Below the pieces are notes generated by a model, which searched no databases, was not told the DNA's origin, and worked only from the letters and a program-made list of their open reading frames with translations. From assembly GCA_030549205.1 (NCBI GenBank), contig JAUKTV010000003.1, positions 3,100,001 to 3,164,000 of the forward strand: DNA of 64,000 nt, given 5' to 3'. The translations under genes and the position numbers were made by a program. Below, piece after piece: positions 53,396 through 63,134 of this stretch (the stretch's first letter is position 1; each line of letters opens with the position of its first letter). Origin of the DNA: Apiosordaria backusii. Taxonomy: Eukaryota; Ascomycota; Sordariomycetes; Sordariales; Lasiosphaeriaceae.

Positions 53396-54544
53396 ATGCG
53401 CGACCCACGCTCACGCTCAAGATCACCAGCCCGCTCACCAGCTCGCTCACCCCGACGAGGGGATGACAACAACAGAGAAAGGGAAAGGAGGCGCGAGCGG
53501 GGGGATAGGGATAGGGATAGAAATCGCGATCACAAAGACAGACACAGTCACAGTCACAGTCACGACCATGACCGCTCTCACAAACGACACCATCACCATC
53601 ATCACCGCTCTCACTCTCACTCTCGCCACTCTCACCGTCCCCATCACCAAGACGAACCGTCCATGCCCCTACCATTCAACCGCGCCCCCCTAACCAAATC
53701 CTCCCTTTCTTCCCACCTCCCCTTATTCCAATCCTACCTCCACCACCACAAACACCTCGTCTTAGCATCCCTCTCAGAGACAGAGCTGAGAGGCAGGTGG
53801 AAGAGTTTCATCGGCAAGTGGAATAGAGGCGAGCTGGGGGAGGAGTGGTACACGCACTCCTCGTTACCACCACCACCATCGTCATTACCAGAACAACCAG
53901 CAGAGGGATCATCACCGGGTACAATCCACCCCCCCTCTTTCTCCCCCTCCTCCCCTTCCCCTCCCCCTAGCCCCACCACAGCAGCCAACAATGTCGACGA
54001 CTCCGACGACTCCGACTCCTACGGCCCGGTATTACCCCCCCAAACCCGCCCGGATTCCCTCCGCCACGGCCCCAAAATCCCCACCCGCGACGACCTCACC
54101 CTCCGCAACGAGCTCCTCTCCACCGACCGCCAGCACTCTCTAGAAGACCACCGGTATGAACGCAAATCCTTCCGCACGTCACACAAGGAGCTACTAGAAG
54201 AACTAGCCCCCAAAGCAGACCCCGGCTCTCGGGAGCGCAAGCTCGAGAAAAAAAGAGAACTCACCGCCAAACTCAGGGGTTTTGCCCAGGCAAAAGAAGA
54301 CGGGGTGGAGGAGGTCAACGAACGGGACCTAATGGGCGGCGGGGGGGATGATGCTTTGGAGGAACTCAAAAGGATGAAAATGTTGAGGGAACAAAGACAG
54401 AATCAGCGGCAGAGTAAACGTGACGAGGAGGAGATGTTACGGAGGCAGGAGAGGGAGGAACGAGTGAAAGAGTATAAAGAGCGGGAGGAGAGGGTGATGG
54501 AGGGGTTGAGGGGGTTGGTTAGGGAGAGGTTTGGGGGGTTGTGA
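53396..54544 (+). CDS. RS/His-rich nuclear protein, splicing-associated-like
   Basis: 382 residues, one exon, ATG at 53396 before RDPRSRSRSPARSPARSP. The first 110 residues are an Arg/Ser/Asp region that grades into a His-rich block (HSHSHSHDHD, then six consecutive His). Arg/Ser and His repeats often direct proteins to nuclear speckles. A short conserved-looking segment follows (HLPLFQSYLHHHKHLVLASLSETELRGRWKSFIGKWNRGEL), then a Pro/Ser-rich linker, SDSYGPVLPPQ, and a highly charged C-terminal half (RNELLSTDRQHSLEDHRYERKSF; ELAPKADPGSRERKLEKKRE) ending in a Glu/Arg coiled-coil-like helix. I cannot name the family with confidence; I infer a nuclear RNA-processing role from composition only. 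Confidence 0.75.
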   Translation: MRDPRSRSRSPARSPARSPRRGDDNNRERERRRERGDRDRDRNRDHKDRHSHSHSHDHDRSHKRHHHHHHRSHSHSRHSHRPHHQDEPSMPLPFNRAPLTKSSLSSHLPLFQSYLHHHKHLVLASLSETELRGRWKSFIGKWNRGELGEEWYTHSSLPPPPSSLPEQPAEGSSPGTIHPPSFSPSSPSPPPSPTTAANNVDDSDDSDSYGPVLPPQTRPDSLRHGPKIPTRDDLTLRNELLSTDRQHSLEDHRYERKSFRTSHKELLEELAPKADPGSRERKLEKKRELTAKLRGFAQAKEDGVEEVNERDLMGGGGDDALEELKRMKMLREQRQNQRQSKRDEEEMLRRQEREERVKEYKEREERVMEGLRGLVRERFGGL

Positions 54545-54858
54545 TAGGATGGGTGGATGAATGGATGGGTGGATGAATGGATGGATGGATGGATTGGAAA
54601 GAGATGGGTGGGATAGGCGCTTAAAAAGAATACAGGGTATGGAACCGGTGGTTGGAGAATAGATTCATAGAATAATGTCTTGATTATACCCAATATAAAA
54701 ATTTGGGTGATGTATTATAGTTATACACAAAAGCTGTGATGTGCCCTTGTTCAGAATACCAACCCCTAAAACGCCGTTGAGTCCCTTCGCTATATAAACA
54801 AGCCCCATGCTTTCGCTGAACAAAAGAAAAGAAAATCAAATCAACCGCCCAAAAACAG
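54545..54858. other. Convergent 3' region with (GGAT)n repeat
   Basis: GGAT/GAATGGATGG repeats at 54547-54595 follow the RS/His gene stop. The rest is AT-rich 3' flank of both convergent genes. Confidence 0.6.
54547..54595. repeat. (GGAT)n-like microsatellite
   Basis: Imperfect GGAT/GGGT/GAAT tetranucleotide array of about twelve units. Confidence 0.85.
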
Positions 54859-56070
54859 TCAAGGCTGCCCATCCCGCAGACTTGGTGGTCTGCTCGTGTA
54901 CACTGGCGGGTGCTCGGGAGCTCTCCAGCCGTCAGACACAAGGTAGGCGTCGGGGTCAATCGATGACATGGTTTCCATTGATGACCGAGCTCGGAAAGAC
55001 GGCGCTGACCTGTAGCTTGGGGGCCGACCGGCTTCTGTCGCTCCAGACCCAGATCGGGAGCGATAGGACGGTGGTGGTGACGGACCCCTGGAAGAGACGG
55101 GAGACGGGGGACGGGATGGCTCGGCAGCGGTGGCCTGGCCGGCTGGGACGATCATGCCCTGCTCGACGTCGCCCACCTTAGGGTAAACGTCGCCTTGTTG
55201 CTGCTGTTGGGCGATGCGCTTGGCACGGCGGATGTGCCAGGTTGTGATCAAGATGGAGGCGATGTGGGAGAGACTGGAGGTATGTTAGGATGATAGCTGT
55301 GAAAGGGGCTGAGGTAGGACATACGCAGGGATGGCACCGAGGGCGAAGATGGAGTCTAGGAGGGCACAGGCGATATAACGTTCCTCGTTGAACTGGCCTT
55401 TGCCGAGGTAGGTGAGGACACCCTGCCTCTCGTAGTCTGAGGTGGTATTAGTATGAAGTATTATGGTGTGCTGATATGTCTTGAGAAGTCTCACCAAACT
55501 TTCGAGGGATGTCATAGCAATAGTTTGTATAAGACGGATGCAAGACTCTGAGGACATGAAGCATGGACCATGCCATGACCAGGTCGCCGAAGAAAGTGTG
55601 CATGCCAAAGAAACGCCATTTCTTGGAGTCAATGTTGCGGAACATTAAGGAGAGGACAAAGGTGACCAGAATGTATACAAGGTTTAGAAGACTCTGGTTG
55701 AAGGTGTCAGTCAAGAGACAGTTATGGACACACAAGAGCAAACACCTACCAATGCCCGCGCCCAGCGCATGCCAGCCTTTGAACGCTCTTCATCTCCAGG
55801 GGCAGCGTACCATGCCCACATGCCCGAGTAGTAGCCAGTCTGATCAAACCAGAAAACCACGGTGTGCAAATACGCAAAGTAGGCCAGTTGACAGGCTCGG
55901 ATGGCGGTCAGCCAGAGAAAGGGCCAGTTCCGGCGTGACTTGCAACATGGTGTGTCACGTTTCTCATCGTTGATTTGAAGAGTGTCACTCATTTCGGTGG
56001 TGGCCTGAAGGGTAGTTTCCTGATCTTCTTCTTTTTTGCAATAGAGGCGAAAGTAGAGGATGGCGACCAT
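54859..56070 (-). CDS. Four-helix membrane protein with PPxY-rich tail
   Basis: Exons 56070-55750, 55693-55495, 55436-55325, 55273-54859; introns of 56, 58 and 51 nt; 348 residues. A second ATG at 55992 would start it 26 residues later with MSDTLQINDEK, more typical of such proteins; the choice is open. At least four hydrophobic helices: FLWLTAIRACQLAYFAYLH, SLLNLVYILVTFVLSLMF, FFGDLVMAWSMLHVLRVL, and YIACALLDSIFALGAIPALSHIASILIT. The cytosolic tail is Pro/Ser/Arg-rich and contains PPSY (278-281), PPSY (295-298) and PPVY (333-336), matching PPxY ligands of WW-domain ubiquitin ligases, plus DAYLVSDGWR 30 residues from the end. I do not recognise a named family. The neighbour at 56852 is divergent and carries a related tail. 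Confidence 0.8.
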
Positions 56071-56851
56071 TATGAACAGCCTGGGGCCGCCGCGCGGACA
56101 GATGCAAATGTAAAGTGTTCGTATCTAGGCAGCAACAACTGAAATGCTACTCTCTAGAGGGGGGATGATGTTGGTCTGCTTGGTCAGAGAGATCGAGCAA
56201 TTGCTAGCAGTTGGTCACAGCGGACAGCAAGAGGTTCGAGGGAAAGGGGGGTGACCAATCATGGTGGGGCTTGGCATTAAGTGGGAGGCTGTGTGGCTGT
56301 GTTCAGATGACGCGTCGTCAAAGTGGAGAGACCACTTTTACTTACAGCACGAAGAATAAGATAACCCCAGATGTTTCTCTCAAGAAAGCCTTGCGACGGA
56401 AATAATCATTGCAACTACGATGACCTGAAACACACCTTCTCTCCCGAAGCATGTCCAGTCACGACAACAAGAAAACGCTGGTGTTCCACTGCGCAGTGGT
56501 GTCATTGGTGGCAGCTGGTGAGATGCCCTGCTGCATGGACTGAGCAAGCTCACAAAAAAAGCTGGTGCCGTAGTGCCGCAGACGTGGTTCTGTTGATGGC
56601 CGCTGAATGGCTACAACCCACCTGCCAACCCATCGCCAACCTCTCTGATAGCCGTCCTCCCGAAAAGGGTAGATGCCAGGGTACACAGCCCCTCTCTTGC
56701 TTCTCAGCTCTGGACATCCACATGGGATGACAGTCTTTTTGTTTCCTGTTTCTCTTTTTGTCTGAATCCTTCACATTGCATTGTTCTTTTGCAAGACCTC
56801 AATTTTTAGGTTCTATCTGCCTTCCTCCCAACTGAAGTTGGTGAAGCAATC
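56071..56851. promoter_or_regulatory. Divergent promoter of the two membrane-protein genes
   Basis: 781 bp between outward-facing start codons. No gene is seen inside it; frames up to 119 codons near 56371-56774 lie on both strands and look like chance. Confidence 0.5.
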
Positions 56852-58052
56852 ATGGGCTGGGAGTCACCTTCAAGATGGCTTGCCAACGCCCGAGCATTGC
56901 AGCTCGTCGCCGCTCTAGTTTCGGCCGCTCTGCACGGCTTTACAACGATATGGGTTCACGTCAAGAAGCTCGGTCTGACACAGCACATGGTCGTCCTTGA
57001 GCTGTTGGTATGCATTTTGTTCTGCCCCTTTTGTCCTACCCTACATACAGTAAAGGTTGACGTCATGTTAGATTGTCATTGTTCTCGTCTACACTACTGT
57101 CGCCATCTTGGTTCAACACTGCGGCTGGCGTTCCGTGACGAAGCCGGGACTTATTGCTTTTGTGGTTTTCGACTTGGTCTTCTGTGCTATGGTGCTCGGC
57201 ATCATATCTTTGCTTGCGAGGTCCGGCCTTCCAGTGAACTGTGTCGGCCTCACGAGGACAGACTACCAGCCCGGTGATACTCAACCGCCTCCGCACTCGT
57301 ATGGATTCTCGACTGTCCGTTTCAGTAATGAGAGTGGGGGTCTACCAGGCCAACTGGACAAGTTCTGCGGGTTGGAACGAGCATACTTTGGGTTTGCCAA
57401 TGCGCTGGTGTTTTTTTACATTGCGACCATCGTACTCAACATTGTACGGATTTTCGAACTGAAGTACATTAAGCTTGGCAATTCGGGGGAGGACGAAGAA
57501 ATGAACCTGAAGACAATCAAAGATCTCGAGCAGCCATCGCCGATCTCCAGCACAGCCAGAGTTAACGTCCCTCCACCAGCTCCACCGAGCGAGGGTATCA
57601 TTTCACGAACTGCGTCTCTACGGAGCACTACAACAGCCTCGACATTTCGCCCAGCTTACTCGGCAATTCCAGCCCGGGCCAACACGAGCGCGATTCCACG
57701 GCGACCTGTAGGAGCAGGCGGGCCGATGCCTTCGCCATATCGACGTCCGGGACCAGATGGTTTCAGCCGAGTTTCGCTCGATGAGGACAGCGATAATGCG
57801 GAAGCAGCTTTGGTATCGGACGGACTCAGACACCAACACCGGCAACCACCATCACGAGATTATCCACCTCATGCACAGCAATATCCCCACCCACACTCTC
57901 ACCATCAACGGATGCCCAGTCTGCTTGAGGAGGATCAGATGACAACCACATCTGATATGGACCATGCGCTGGTATCTGACGGGATGAGGCCCTCAGCACC
58001 CATGTTGCCACCATACGAGCCAGGCAATAGGCGGACCAGTATAGGGGGCTAG
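56852..58052 (+). CDS. Four-helix (MARVEL-like) membrane protein with LVSDG motifs
   Basis: Exon 1 56852-57007, a 64-nt intron 57008-57071, exon 2 57072-58052; 378 residues. Four predicted helices: ALQLVAALVSAALHGFTTIWV, VVLELLIVIVLVYTTVAILV (spans the splice), LIAFVVFDLVFCAMVLGIISLL, and YFGFANALVFFYIATIVLNIV. An extracellular loop of about 70 residues lies between helices 3 and 4. This topology resembles fungal MARVEL-type proteins. The long cytosolic tail is Pro/Ser/His-rich with LVSDG at 299-303 and again at 352-356, followed by LPPY (364-367). It shares DxxLVSDGxR, 30 residues from the C-terminus, with its divergent neighbour. Function unknown; sorting or eisosome-like roles are only speculation. 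Confidence 0.8.
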
Positions 58053-58671
58053 GGCAAAAGTACAAGAAAATCTAATATCTGGATATGGGACGAATTATGA
58101 TACCAATTTGCTTTGAAACGGTGTTTGGCGTTGGGGCGGGTGGGATCGGCCGGTCAAGGGGGTACAAGCACAGCATATCGTGCGCTGGATCACACGAGGA
58201 GTGCGACCGATACTGGTCCTCTTTTGGGAAGTTGAAATATTGGATTTCATCATATTTAATATGTTCATATAACTGAACGAACACATACCGTAATATTGGG
58301 GGATTAGTGACCTGAGGGGTGGTGATAATCAGGGTGGTCACATGATGTACTCCATCTCCAAGCCAGCAGTTTTGCCGGTTTTCAGGTACCACAAAATCCA
58401 CAATTTCTGATGCTCGAACTGAGCTTTATTGACCAAATTGCATTTGCTACCTGATTTTTGACTTTGGGAATAAGTTCCACCTCGACTGCGGCTTTCATCT
58501 TGTTTTTGAGCCGCTCATTCACAGCTGATTTGAGTCTCTCACGCCTTGAGGAACTTTGGCAAGTCTGTGAGACGAGAAATTACCCCTCCATCACCCAAAA
58601 CTTACCCCTCAACACCAAAAAATAATTTCACCACTTTTTTTCACCACCACACCGGCTATCACCCATATAAA
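58053..58671. other. Intergenic region, no gene seen
   Basis: 3' flank of the membrane-protein gene and promoter/leader of the methyltransferase gene. No frame of protein character. Confidence 0.55.
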
Positions 58672-59540
58672 ATGTCAAACCACGACTCCGACAACGAAGA
58701 AGGAGGTGGTGAGCTCGGCCTCTTTGCCGAACCCACAGATTACTACCCCCCTTCTCCCCCACCGACAACAGAGACTTACACTACCGCATCTGGCGATGTG
58801 ATCACCCTCCACCTCGTGGGGCACTCCCCTCTTGAAGCTCACCATTTATGGTATCCCCCCCCCCCCCCCCCTTGTAAAAATTCCACTCAAAACTAAATTC
58901 TAAAAAACAACCCCACAGGAACGGCTCAAGAGTCATCTCCCAGCTCTTCGAATCTGACCCAGAGTCCACCGTCGCAGGGCGCACAGTCTGCGAGCTCGGC
59001 GCCGGCGCCGGCCTCCCGTCTCTCGTGGCGTCTATGCTCAACGCCAAACTGGTAGTCTGCACCGACTTCCCCGACCCGGACCTCATCGCCACCATCCAGA
59101 AGAACATTGACGGCTGCCACCTCTTGCCTCATGACAACTTAAACATCATCGCAGACGGCTTCGTCTGGGGCGCCGACCCCTCCACCCTCCTCCGCCATCT
59201 GCCTCCGTCAGAACAGTCGCAAGGCTTCGACGTCCTCATCCTCGCCGACCTTTTATTCAGACACTCCGAACACAACAACATGATCAAGACCATCACCGAG
59301 TGCCTCAAGCGCACCCCCGAAGCAAAAGCCTACGTAGTCTTTTGCTCCTACCGCCCCTGGCTGAGGGAGAAGGATTTGAAGTTTTTTGAATTGTGCAGAC
59401 AACAAGGGTTCAATGTTGAGCAGATTCTCGAAAAGAAAATGGACAAGAAGCTGTTTGAGGATGACCCCGGGGATGAGGAGATCCTCAAGACGGTTACGGG
59501 CTGGGCGGTGAGTTGGCCGGAGGGGGAGTGGGTTTCATAG
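58672..59540 (+). CDS. efm7: Protein N-terminal and lysine methyltransferase EFM7-like
   Basis: Exon 1 58672-58850, a 68-nt intron 58851-58918, exon 2 58919-59540; 266 residues. EFM7 (formerly Nnt1) methylates the N-terminus and Lys of elongation factor eEF1A. The N-terminus has the family pattern GLFAEPTDYYPPSPPPTTETYTT, then VITLHLVGHSPLEAHHLW interrupted by the intron at the Trp codon. The S-adenosylmethionine site is VCELGAGAGLPSLVA, followed by VVCTDFPD at the end of the second strand and DVLILADLLFRHSEH near the active centre. The length fits the family. The intron begins GTAT followed by a 17-C homopolymer, leaving the donor flanked by a very unstable tract. Confidence 0.86.
58855..58871 (+). 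repeat. 17-C homopolymer inside the EFM7 intron
   Basis: Uninterrupted run of 17 C immediately after the intron donor GTAT (58851-58854). Confidence 0.9.
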
Positions 59541-59834
59541 TCGATAGGAAAATAAGGGGTGGTGGAGAAACATAGAAAGAGGGTCGAGATGAGATGAGAT
59601 GAGATGCTTTTGAGAGTCTTGAAAGCCATACACCACATGTGTGATATTGTCACTCAAAGGTATGGCCATACAGTCAAAAAGAACATACCTTATACAAGTA
59701 TATAAAACAGTAGCAAAAAAGTATGCACACAATTCATTCATCATACCCCCCCTTCTCTATCCCTTCCCAACCGTAATCCCCGTGTATCCAGAGCCATATC
59801 TACACTAACCCCGTCCACCCACAGATACATATAT
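59541..59834. other. Convergent 3' intergenic region
   Basis: AT-rich gap of under 300 bp between the EFM7-like and SNF2 stop codons; contains a (GAGAT)n-like run near 59587-59603. Confidence 0.6.
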
Positions 59835-62800
59835 CTACCACCTCCTCCCATAAACATCATGCTCCCTTTTCGCCCCCGGCCTCCTAACCCCATGCTTCCC
59901 ACTAACAAACTCCCCCACATCCCTCACCACATTCCTCTCATCATTCCCCTCCAGCCCATCATCCACCCCCAAACTCGCCCTCGCATCGTGCTTGAACAGG
60001 TCCAAAATCTCCTGCAACCCCAGCTTCAGCTGATTCTTCCCCTTCTTCCTCATCCCGCCCTCAATCGTCGCCTCGGCCAGCATCCTCTTCTTGTTCTGCA
60101 GCTCCACAATCCTCGCCTCCACCGTGTCCTGAACCGTGAGCTTGTACACAATCACGTCCACCGTCTGCGTCAGCCTGTGCACGCGATCAATCGCCTGCTC
60201 CTCCACAAACGGATTCCAAAACGGCTCGACAATCACAACTCTTGTCGCGGCCGTGAGGTTCAGCCCCAGAGAGCCGCACTTGAGGGAGCAGAGCAGGATC
60301 CGAGTGTGGGGGTCGGTGCGGAGGGCTTTCAAGGCGGCTTCGCGGGCGTCGTTGGGCATCTTGCCGTCGTAGCGGACGGCTTTCATGCCCGCCTGGGAGC
60401 GCAAAAACGGCTCGATGAGGTCGAGCATCGAGGTGAATTGGGAAAAGACGATGAATTTGTGCTCGTGGGCTTCTTTGCGGAGGATGGAGAGGAGTTCCCG
60501 GATTTTGGCGGACTGGGTGATGCCGTTGGACTTTTTGACAGACTTGGACTTCTTCTTTCGCTCTTTTGGCTGTTGCTGGCCGGGGCGGCGGGATCGTCTT
60601 TGGTTAGGCAGGTCATCATCAGAATCTTCTTCCGAGTCGTCGGACTCGGAGGAGTGTAGTTCAGAGGCTGAGATTTCCTCGTCATCCTCGTCAGAGTCCT
60701 CGGCATCACGCTGGGATACCACTTGTGACTGTGATAGCTTAGACACAGACACAAAGGTGTCGTCGTCTTCCGAGTCAGAGTCCGAATCTGAGCCTGATCC
60801 GGGGGCATCGACCTGAGATTCATCCTTGACGATGAAGCTGTCAAGCTGGCTCCCGTCCTCGTCATCTTCCTCTGACGAGTGTTCAGAATCCTCTGAAGCA
60901 ATATCGTCACCGCCACCTTCGGCATTCTCATCTTCTGATCCTCCGCACTTCCCAAGCCTCAAAGCACCCTGCTGATCCTCCCCCACCAACCAGCTCCCCT
61001 CCTCCTCTTCCTCATCACTATCCTCAACGATCCTCCTCGCCTTCAACCTCTTCTTGCTCGCAGCCACCTTCTCAATCTTAATCTCCTCCTTCACCACACT
61101 AACCCTCCTCCCATCCTTCTTCTTCTTCTTCTTCTTACTCGGACTCTCATTAATAACCTTCTGCATACTATCAATGCAATCCGAACACTTCACCTGCCCA
61201 CTCCCCATCTCCTTCTTGCTCAATTCACTCAAACACATCTCGCACTTCCTCGTCTGAATCCCCATCCCCCCAAACGCATCCGCCAAATCATCCAAATCAT
61301 CCCCCCCCTTTGTCTTTACCTGAGCAGTCGAATCCACCGCCAACGCCTCCTGATCCTTCTCCAACTTCGTATCCGTCAATCTCGGATGATTACAAGCCTG
61401 CCTCAACCTCAACAACAGCACCAACGCATTCGCATAATCAATCCTCCCCTTCATCATCCTCTCCAAACTCTTATCCGCCCTCGCCTCCAGCGCGTCATAA
61501 AACTCCCTTTCCCCCTCCGAAAACCTCGTCTCCACCGTCACCACCTTCCTCTCGGTAATCTTAAACGCCGGCTTCGGCATCTCCTTCCTCTCCTCCCCAT
61601 TCTCCTCATCCTCCTCCATCTTGGCCTTCATCTTATCCAGAGCCTTCTTCCCCCCCGCCACCAGCGCCCCCTCCTCCTTCAAAATCTCCTTTGTCCTCCT
61701 CTTCATAAAACACCTCAGCAGATTATGCAGCCTATTAATCGCCACATGTCCCTTTCCTTGCTTCATCGGCCCGTCAATATCCTTCCTCCACTCCGCCAGC
61801 TCGTTATACGGCGGCACCCTCAGGAAATGCACCAGACTCTGCAGCTCATCAAGATTATTCTGCATCGGGGTGCCAGTCAGACACCATCTGTACTCCGCTC
61901 TCAATCCACAGCACGCCTTTGTCGCTTTGGCGTTCCTGTTCTTGATGCTGTGCGCCTCATCTAGGATAACTCGGTACCAATGAACCCCGAAACATCCCAC
62001 CTGCGGGGACTTGGCTGGGTCAGGGTGACTGTTCCCATGCTCTGAAACCAGAATTTGGTAGGTTGTAATGACAACATCATATTTCCCCAGCTGTTTCGCA
62101 TCTTTCGTCCTTTGCGGGCCGTGATGGACGCATACTTTCAAGTCGAGAATATCCTTATCAACCTTTTCCTTGATTTCCGCCTCCCACTGCCTGATCAGTG
62201 CCAACGGAGCAACAACCAGAGTCCCCCGCTTGATTTCAGAAAAATGCTTCTTGTATCCGGCTTCGTCTGATTTTGGCATCGGATTCGAGATAATAAGTGA
62301 GATACTCTGCAGAGTCTTTCCCAAACCCATGTCATCCGCCAGAATCCCTCCCTTGGGAACCCGCCCCTTTTTCAAAGGACCCAACTCCCGGTTCTTCATC
62401 CATTTAACTCCAACAACTTGGTGAGGGAGAAGCTTGACTTTGATACCGGTCAGAGTACCATCTTCTTGAACGCCCTCTTCTGGCTCCTTCTCGGGCTCTT
62501 CCGCTGGCTTCTTCTCATCTTTCGCAGCCGTCTTGGCGGCATCTTTGGGCGGTGTGATGTCATCCTCTTCTTCGTCCTCCATGCCACCTTCGAGGAGGGC
62601 TTTGAGATCAGCGTTGGCTTTGGCAGGGTCGGTGTAAAAGGTTGTCTCGCCGTAGGAACCGCCGGCGGGCTTGGTGTACTGGTGGACAGGCTGCGCTTCC
62701 GCGCTGAGGGAGCTGAACATGGGCAGGTCGGGCTTTTTCGGGACATTTTTCGGTTTTAGGGGACCTGAATTCCTATAGAGATCCGCGTGAAACTCTGGGC

Positions 62801-63134
62801 GGGTTTTGCGCTGGATGAAGAGGTGGTCATGCGATTTGTTGCGCTGCTGTTGCTGTTGCTGTTGCTGAGGGGCGAAGCGGGAGGGGAGCTGGGTTGGGTG
62901 GCCGAAGGTAGGGACTGGTGTTGGTGCCGCTGGGGCAGGGCTGTTTGTGAGGTCGATGACGGACCCGGGGGTGTTGAAGCTGTTGTTGTTGTTGTTGTTG
63001 TTGCCAAAGCTGGCTTGTCCGCCTCGCCGAGCGGGGGTTTGCGCGGTTGGGCCGATGCTCATGTTGGCGGCTTGGGAGCTGAGGAAGTCGAGGTCATCGT
63101 CGCTGAAGGATGCCTTGCGGGCTGGTCGCACCAT
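59835..63134 (-). CDS. SNF2-family ATPase, Rad5/Rad16/Uls1-like, degenerate RING
   Basis: 1,099 residues, one exon, ATG at 63134 before MVRPARKASFSDDDLDFLS (the upstream frame to 63398 has no ATG). ATP-driven DNA translocase of the Rad5/Uls1 group. A disordered N-terminus contains polyAsn and polyGln runs. The helicase core opens with KLLPHQVVGVKWM and GGILADDMGLGKTLQ (Walker A), the motif II DEAH in YRVILDEAHSIKN, LTGTPMQNN, and later FSQFTSMLD and LCSLKCGSLGLNLTAATRV, then QAIDRVHRLTQT (motif VI). Where Rad5-type proteins carry a RING, this one has only CEMCLSELSKKEMGSGQVKC followed by SDC: one C2-C2 pair, no His. Beyond it lies a 200-residue Lys-rich then Asp/Glu/Ser-rich insertion. Ubiquitin or SUMO-ligase activity is therefore doubtful. 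Roles in repair or SUMO-conjugate turnover are inferred from the group. Confidence 0.9.
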   Translation of the reverse strand: MVRPARKASFSDDDLDFLSSQAANMSIGPTAQTPARRGGQASFGNNNNNNNSFNTPGSVIDLTNSPAPAAPTPVPTFGHPTQLPSRFAPQQQQQQQQRNKSHDHLFIQRKTRPEFHADLYRNSGPLKPKNVPKKPDLPMFSSLSAEAQPVHQYTKPAGGSYGETTFYTDPAKANADLKALLEGGMEDEEEDDITPPKDAAKTAAKDEKKPAEEPEKEPEEGVQEDGTLTGIKVKLLPHQVVGVKWMKNRELGPLKKGRVPKGGILADDMGLGKTLQSISLIISNPMPKSDEAGYKKHFSEIKRGTLVVAPLALIRQWEAEIKEKVDKDILDLKVCVHHGPQRTKDAKQLGKYDVVITTYQILVSEHGNSHPDPAKSPQVGCFGVHWYRVILDEAHSIKNRNAKATKACCGLRAEYRWCLTGTPMQNNLDELQSLVHFLRVPPYNELAEWRKDIDGPMKQGKGHVAINRLHNLLRCFMKRRTKEILKEEGALVAGGKKALDKMKAKMEEDEENGEERKEMPKPAFKITERKVVTVETRFSEGEREFYDALEARADKSLERMMKGRIDYANALVLLLRLRQACNHPRLTDTKLEKDQEALAVDSTAQVKTKGGDDLDDLADAFGGMGIQTRKCEMCLSELSKKEMGSGQVKCSDCIDSMQKVINESPSKKKKKKKDGRRVSVVKEEIKIEKVAASKKRLKARRIVEDSDEEEEEGSWLVGEDQQGALRLGKCGGSEDENAEGGGDDIASEDSEHSSEEDDEDGSQLDSFIVKDESQVDAPGSGSDSDSDSEDDDTFVSVSKLSQSQVVSQRDAEDSDEDDEEISASELHSSESDDSEEDSDDDLPNQRRSRRPGQQQPKERKKKSKSVKKSNGITQSAKIRELLSILRKEAHEHKFIVFSQFTSMLDLIEPFLRSQAGMKAVRYDGKMPNDAREAALKALRTDPHTRILLCSLKCGSLGLNLTAATRVVIVEPFWNPFVEEQAIDRVHRLTQTVDVIVYKLTVQDTVEARIVELQNKKRMLAEATIEGGMRKKGKNQLKLGLQEILDLFKHDARASLGVDDGLEGNDERNVVRDVGEFVSGKHGVRRPGAKREHDVYGRRW

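Noticed and set aside
59835..63134. SNF2 protein as a chromatin remodeller of the ISWI or SWI2 class
   Set aside because: No SANT, SLIDE, HSA or bromodomain is present, and the helicase motifs with the cysteine knuckle between lobes fit the Rad5/Rad16/Uls1 group.
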